10,899 bases of DNA from Phoronis ovalis (taxonomy: Eukaryota; Phoronida; Phoronidae), in NCBI GenBank assembly GCA_028565635.1, contig JAOXYB010058657.1:1-10899 (forward strand), in the 5' to 3' direction. The position numbers and the translations under genes are program-made. Below are positions 7,149 to 10,899 of this stretch, piece after piece; the stretch's first letter is position 1, and every line of letters begins with the position of its first letter. Below the pieces are notes generated by a model. The model made no database searches. It was not told the origin of the DNA and was given only the letters and a program-made list of their open reading frames with translations.

Positions 7149-7380
7149 TTTTGACACGGCAGCCATTTTTTATTTAAGATGGTCACCAAATTTTCCACTA
7201 GAATTTTTATCTTAAGAACTCAGCAAACATTTTAATCTAAGTTTCATTGAAGTCAGTCCAGTATTTTCCAAGTTATAAAAGAATATGCTTTTTACATCGC
7301 AGCCATTTTAAATCCAATGGCCACCAAATTTTCCACTTAAAACAGTTTCATCCAAGTTTTTGACATGGCTGCCAACTTCC
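7149..7380. repeat. Diverged dispersed/tandem repeat, about 140-bp period
   Basis: The block GCAGCCATTTT ... CACCAAATTTTCCACT occurs at 7159-7199 and again at 7299-7337, 140 bases apart, with moderate divergence. A third partial copy (TTTTTGACATGGCTGCCAA) is at 7357-7374. Between them is AAGTTTCATTGAAGTCAGTC, a phrase typical of old interspersed repeats in invertebrate genomes as I recall them. It has no coding capacity and no visible ends. Confidence 0.6.
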
Positions 7381-8207
7381 TAATAAAAAAATTCCTGTTC
7401 AGACAATATGAAAGAAACCAAAAAAAAAGAACCGATACAAGAACTATATGGATTTTGCCTGTGAAACACATAATAAATTAGTTAGTATGCTTAGATTTTA
7501 GATGTTTATGTAAATCATTAAAAAAGAAAAATACGAAAAAATCTTTTACAAAATTATTCTTAGAACCTATTTAGGTTAAAAAGTTGCTAAATCATGCTAA
7601 ATTACACCATGCAAAAATACCAAAAAAGAAGCTTAATCCAAACCTGGGTTTTTAGTTTCCAATTCATTTTATGGTGTAGGCATAAAACAAAAACAATTCA
7701 GACAGTGTAACAGCTACTAAAAGTTCCAACAGGCATACTGTGAGTGTATGTGTGATTGAAAAATATTTCTTAACTATGCTTCCTCTTTTTCATTACGTAA
7801 TTAAGTGGCAGATAATGATACCCTAATATACATCAGTTACATGTATATAATTATATATTACAAATTAAGTATATCAGCATATATACAATGATAAATTTTC
7901 TGATCTGCAGGTTCTAGGATATTCTATTATACATTGCATATATGAACATTATGGCAATATGCGCTAACCAAGGTAATATATATAATATGATAATATTATG
8001 GATGGTCAAAACACTTCCCTTCACCAAAATACAGGTAACACATGGAAATAGACAAATGTGCAGCATCAGTGTCATGTAGCTGGCATTGTGGAATTCTTTT
8101 TTGTCGTTATAAAACCCGACTGAAACTGTTAGTCTGAACCATTTTTGTATAAGCTCTTCCAAAAACTGTATGGGAACTAAATCTCACTTCTAGTGCATGT
8201 TTCTATG
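7381..8207. other. Spacer and possible distal 3' UTR of the minus-strand gene
   Basis: AT-rich with TA-dinucleotide tracts at 7826-7990. An 82-codon minus-strand frame at 7914-8162 is hydrophobic, but it lies beyond the likely polyadenylation sites of the minus-strand gene and has no recognisable motif, so it is not called. Confidence 0.45.
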
Positions 8208-8210
8208 AGT

Positions 8211-8216
8211 TTTATT
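8211..8216 (-). terminator. Polyadenylation signal of the KCTD-like gene
   Basis: AATAAA on the minus strand, 144 bases after the stop codon. A second AATAAA at 8308-8313 is only 47 bases after the stop. Either could be used; the distal one gives a more usual 3' UTR length. Confidence 0.45.
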
Positions 8217-8359
8217 ACAAAGATTACAACTAAAATAGCTGTAGTTACCCTCACTGGGATCTGAACATTTAGAAATTGATTCTGATATAACAATTAATTA
8301 CTAATTTTTTATTAGTTTGTCCTAGCACATACAGTGGTATAATGTTCATTATCAAAAAC

Positions 8360-8798
8360 TTATGGTCCAGCATCAGCACGAACATGCACATTTGTCCATT
8401 TTTCATACATTATTGTTTTACCACTATCTTTTGTTGAGGAAAACCCCATCAACCTCCAACCCTTTGTAAGTAAAAATTCTCCCAATTCTGGCCTAGTCAG
8501 ATCATCATACAGCCTCACTGCAACATATCCATTACCATAATCAAGAACTTTTGCCGCTTCATCATCATTTTCGAATTTTCCCTCATAGTTACCAGGATTT
8601 CTTTTGAATGTTTCCAGTAGTTGTTTGTGCATACGTCGATGAACAGGTAGAAGATGGATTACGTCAATATGGCCACACACAGTGATATCACGATGCCCAC
8701 CATAGATATCGAGAACTCTTGGCTGCATTTCCATAGTGTCTGCTCGGATCGGTACAGCAGGTGGTCCAAATGGTGGACCATTGCGTGACCTGTTTCCA
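8360..8798 (-). CDS. Last coding exon of a KCTD-like gene (5' partial)
   Basis: On the minus strand a strong acceptor (GTTGCTTTTACAG, just above 8798) precedes 439 bases. These complete one codon and then encode 145 residues to TAA at 8362-8360. After a Pro/Gly-rich lead (RNGPPFGPPAVP) the fragment has RDITVCGHIDVIHLLPVHR (36-54), a charged loop, and VAVRL ... LGEFLLTKGWRLMGFSST (92-122). The order β-strand with ITxxG, helix, β-strand, helix LxxxGW/F, strand recalls the C-terminal domain after the BTB domain in KCTD1/15-type proteins. That is by eye and from memory; the BTB domain itself would be in exons right of the window. KCTD proteins are often oligomeric adaptors. The exon is convincing as coding; the family is tentative. 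The gene converges tail to tail on geminin. Confidence 0.75.
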
Positions 8799-10100
8799 CT
8801 GTAAAAGCAACGTAAACTTTTCAAAGATTTTGTATGCACAGTATTGTATGGTTATCTCACTAGCATGCACAGAACAGCTTAACATGGTATCTACACATAT
8901 ATAAACTTGTATCCACATTATTTTCATCATTGCAGAGGTGCTCCAGACTTTTAGTGAATTTATTGCATTGTAGTCACTCAACCAATGGCATTTGCAGTGA
9001 CTGAATATAAAAATATGCTACAGACAAATTCTACATTAGTGCTACAATTTTGTAGATCTAGATTCCATTTTTGTGTTGGATTTCTGTGATAATTTTTCTA
9101 TATATGTTTTATTTACCAAATATACATTGAGCTCTTACAACCATCAGGTGTTGTGACTCTTAGTTTAAATTCTAATGTAAATATACTCAACTATCTAACT
9201 TTGGAAGATATAGAAAACATACCATAATAAAATACTATAAAATAACATTCTAAAAAATATGTATACTTATCAGCAAAATATAAATACATCATTTTGTGGT
9301 GTGTACCTTTTGTACACATTGGTTGTATATATTTCCAAGGCTTATAAAGGAAGATGTTTGATAATCATTATTTTTACACTTCATTTAGTTGTCTTCATTT
9401 GTACAACCCACTTAGAGTTGCGCCCTTTTCCGGTTAACACGAAAAATACAGATACTGATTCATATTAGTTCCAGTTGATATCACAAAATATTTAATAGAC
9501 CAGTTGATTATGTTGCTTAGAAAAATTTTGAAAAAATCCCAAACTGAAATATTTCAATTCTGTACTTTTTATGTTTATTTTTTGTGCAGTTTTAGCACGA
9601 CTTTTTTACTTTATTTAATTAGGATAATAATATGATATCCTATTGCCAAATATTTTACGATTTTTATAATATTAATGACTAAACTGGGTTAAAATGGAAG
9701 GCTTGCCAAGTATGTGGGAAGTAATAGTTTAGTTATTACCCAGAGAATTGTCAAACATTAGCTGAGCTCTAACAAATATAAAGCAATGTCCATCCCAGTT
9801 ATACTGTAAATTACAGTTACTAAGCGAAACACTAAAGTTACATCTGCACAAAAGTAGTTGTTAAATATTACAGAAATGCACAAATATTTTGTGCATTCCA
9901 ATTAACATGATTATTGTGGAGGATAAATCATATAGTTCCATTCAGAATGGAGGTTGACACATCACACGATTCATGATTGCTGTGATCATTCAAGCATCCA
10001 GAACCTGAGGTTTTCATTATTTTCATGTTTCCCAACTGATTAAATCACCATGTTATTATGCTAGTATCCGGTAGTGTTCAAATATGGTTTAGTCATATTA
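8799..10100. other. Intron of the KCTD-like gene and unassigned DNA
   Basis: AT-rich DNA upstream of the last minus-strand exon; no further exon could be supported. It includes a perfect inverted repeat, AATGCACAAA-TAT-TTTGTGCATT, at 9875-9897, and a 7-bp one around 9300-9318 (TGTGTAC/GTACACA). Open frames here (for example 9259-9468 on the + strand and 9928-10026 on the - strand) lack recognisable sequence or paired splice sites. Confidence 0.45.
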
Positions 10101-10375
10101 AGGGGGTGGGAGTACTCTCATTCAAAGTGACTGTATATAAACTATGCACAAAACATTAAGCAGCTCGGAAGAAATTTTTTGTAAATATTTCTTAAATGGC
10201 TTAAAATAAAATCTTGATTTTTGTTGATAATATTCAGTAATCCATGCCCTACCTAAAACAGGTACATTAAAGCACAGCAGGTGAGCATAACTACTTTGAA
10301 ATCAAGGTTTGTTACAGAATATATTATGTCTGTGGTTGTAATGAAAAAAATCTCGATTGCCTCACTTTCTGTGCA

Positions 10376-10735
10376 TTGTATATACGTGCTGCTCCATGGG
10401 CCTCCTTTTTCAGCTTTGGTTTTTACCATGGATATCTTTTAATATGTTTATTTGACAATTATTATCACAAGGGTGCTTTTTTGCAAATATCTTTTTTTAC
10501 GATGGTGTATATATTTTCAATATTAATAATTAATTACCATGAATGGTGTATTTCTTGAAATGTTCTTCGGTGATATCGTCAATCATAAAATCGCCATACA
10601 AACAGCTACTTTCGTATTTTTTACCAGTGTGTACTTTTCCAGACTTTTTCACCATTGGGTATAGTTTTCGCAAACAAGTTTTTACCATGGCTATATTTTT
10701 GGAAAGCAATTTTTACCATAGGTTAAGGGTTTTTT
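10376..10735. repeat. Degenerate ~32-bp tandem array (TTTTTACCATGG units)
   Basis: Related units appear near 10421, 10494, 10533, 10617, 10645, 10679 and 10710. The best-preserved neighbours are 28, 34 and 31 bases apart. The consensus is roughly TTTTTACCATGGGTATA, then a T run and a short A-rich tail. Short open frames across the array are read-through of the units. The layout parallels the element in geminin intron 1, although the unit sequence differs. The left border may be the G-rich GGGGGTGGGAGTACTC at 10104-10119. Confidence 0.6.
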
Positions 10736-10822
10736 ACATGCTATCAATCTTTTTTCAAGTATCCCCTCAAAATTCAAATATAGTTCAATGAAATGTGAGA
10801 TCATCCCACATGGGTACTTTAA

Positions 10823-10899
10823 CCCGGGGGGGGTACTCAAGGTTTTTTGACTACGGGGATGTGCCGCGGAACCCAATCCAAAATTTTAGCTTGTGGTAG
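10823..10899. mobile_element. G-run-bordered repeat element, cut by the window edge
   Basis: A G run followed by GTACTC starts the block, and GGGGATGTGCCGCGGAAC occurs at 10855-10872. I recall phrases of this type (G run, GTACTC, ATGTGCCGCGG) from abundant repeats in marine invertebrate genomes. That is memory, not a search. Only the first ~75 bases are present. It directly abuts the end of the ~32-bp array region. Confidence 0.5.

Noticed and set aside
7914-8162. 82-codon hydrophobic minus-strand open frame
   Set aside because: It lies past the polyadenylation signals of the KCTD-like gene in AT-rich DNA; hydrophobicity is what AT-rich codons give by chance.
8688-8981. 97-codon minus-strand open frame starting upstream of the KCTD-like exon
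   Set aside because: It crosses the strong acceptor at 8799 in the wrong frame and shows no domain pattern; intron read-through.
9928-10026. 32-residue minus-strand frame (MKIMKTSGSGC...) as a further exon of the KCTD-like gene
   Set aside because: Weak acceptor, no suitable donor, no resemblance to a BTB domain.
10543-10791. 82-codon + strand frame, and neighbouring frames at 10376-10558 and 10691-10876
   Set aside because: All are read-through of the degenerate ~32-bp array and adjacent element (repeated FFTM/FYH-type phrases).

Overview
The window is AT-rich animal nuclear DNA. Genes are split by GT-AG introns, coding exons are short, and the spacers hold dispersed repeats of a kind I associate with marine invertebrates (G-run borders with degenerate ~32-bp units). 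I cannot name the phylum. No RNA gene, CRISPR array, viral gene or bacterial-style operon was seen.

Left part (1-1245, + strand): the last three coding exons of a gene that starts outside the window. Joined, they give a 108-residue hydrophilic C-terminus that I do not recognise, followed by an AATAAA signal.

Centre (about 2280-5430, + strand): a complete five-exon gene for geminin (GMNN), the inhibitor of the replication-licensing factor Cdt1. All four introns keep the frame, giving 286 residues. It has a D-box-like N-terminus, a nuclear localisation signal formed across an exon junction, the family's Tyr-Trp plus coiled coil, and an acidic tail containing a 63-bp tandem repeat. Directly before the start codon lie a perfect CRE, an E2F/CDE-type site and a CHR-type site, which suits a cell-cycle gene. 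Intron 1 contains a ~310-bp repeat element with G-run inverted ends.

Spacer (about 5430-8210): no confident gene. It holds a diverged repeat with copies ~140 bp apart and one exon-like open frame of uncertain meaning.

Right part (8798 down to about 8210, - strand): the last coding exon of a gene running toward geminin, tail to tail. Its 145 residues resemble the C-terminal domain of KCTD-type BTB proteins, tentatively. The rest of the window is its upstream intron or flanking DNA. It ends in a ~32-bp degenerate tandem array and a G-run element cut by the window edge.

Best leads: the compact CRE-E2F-CHR cluster at the geminin start; the geminin coil whose second half looks like multicilin; and the third tail repeat, put out of frame by one missing base so that the protein ends early.
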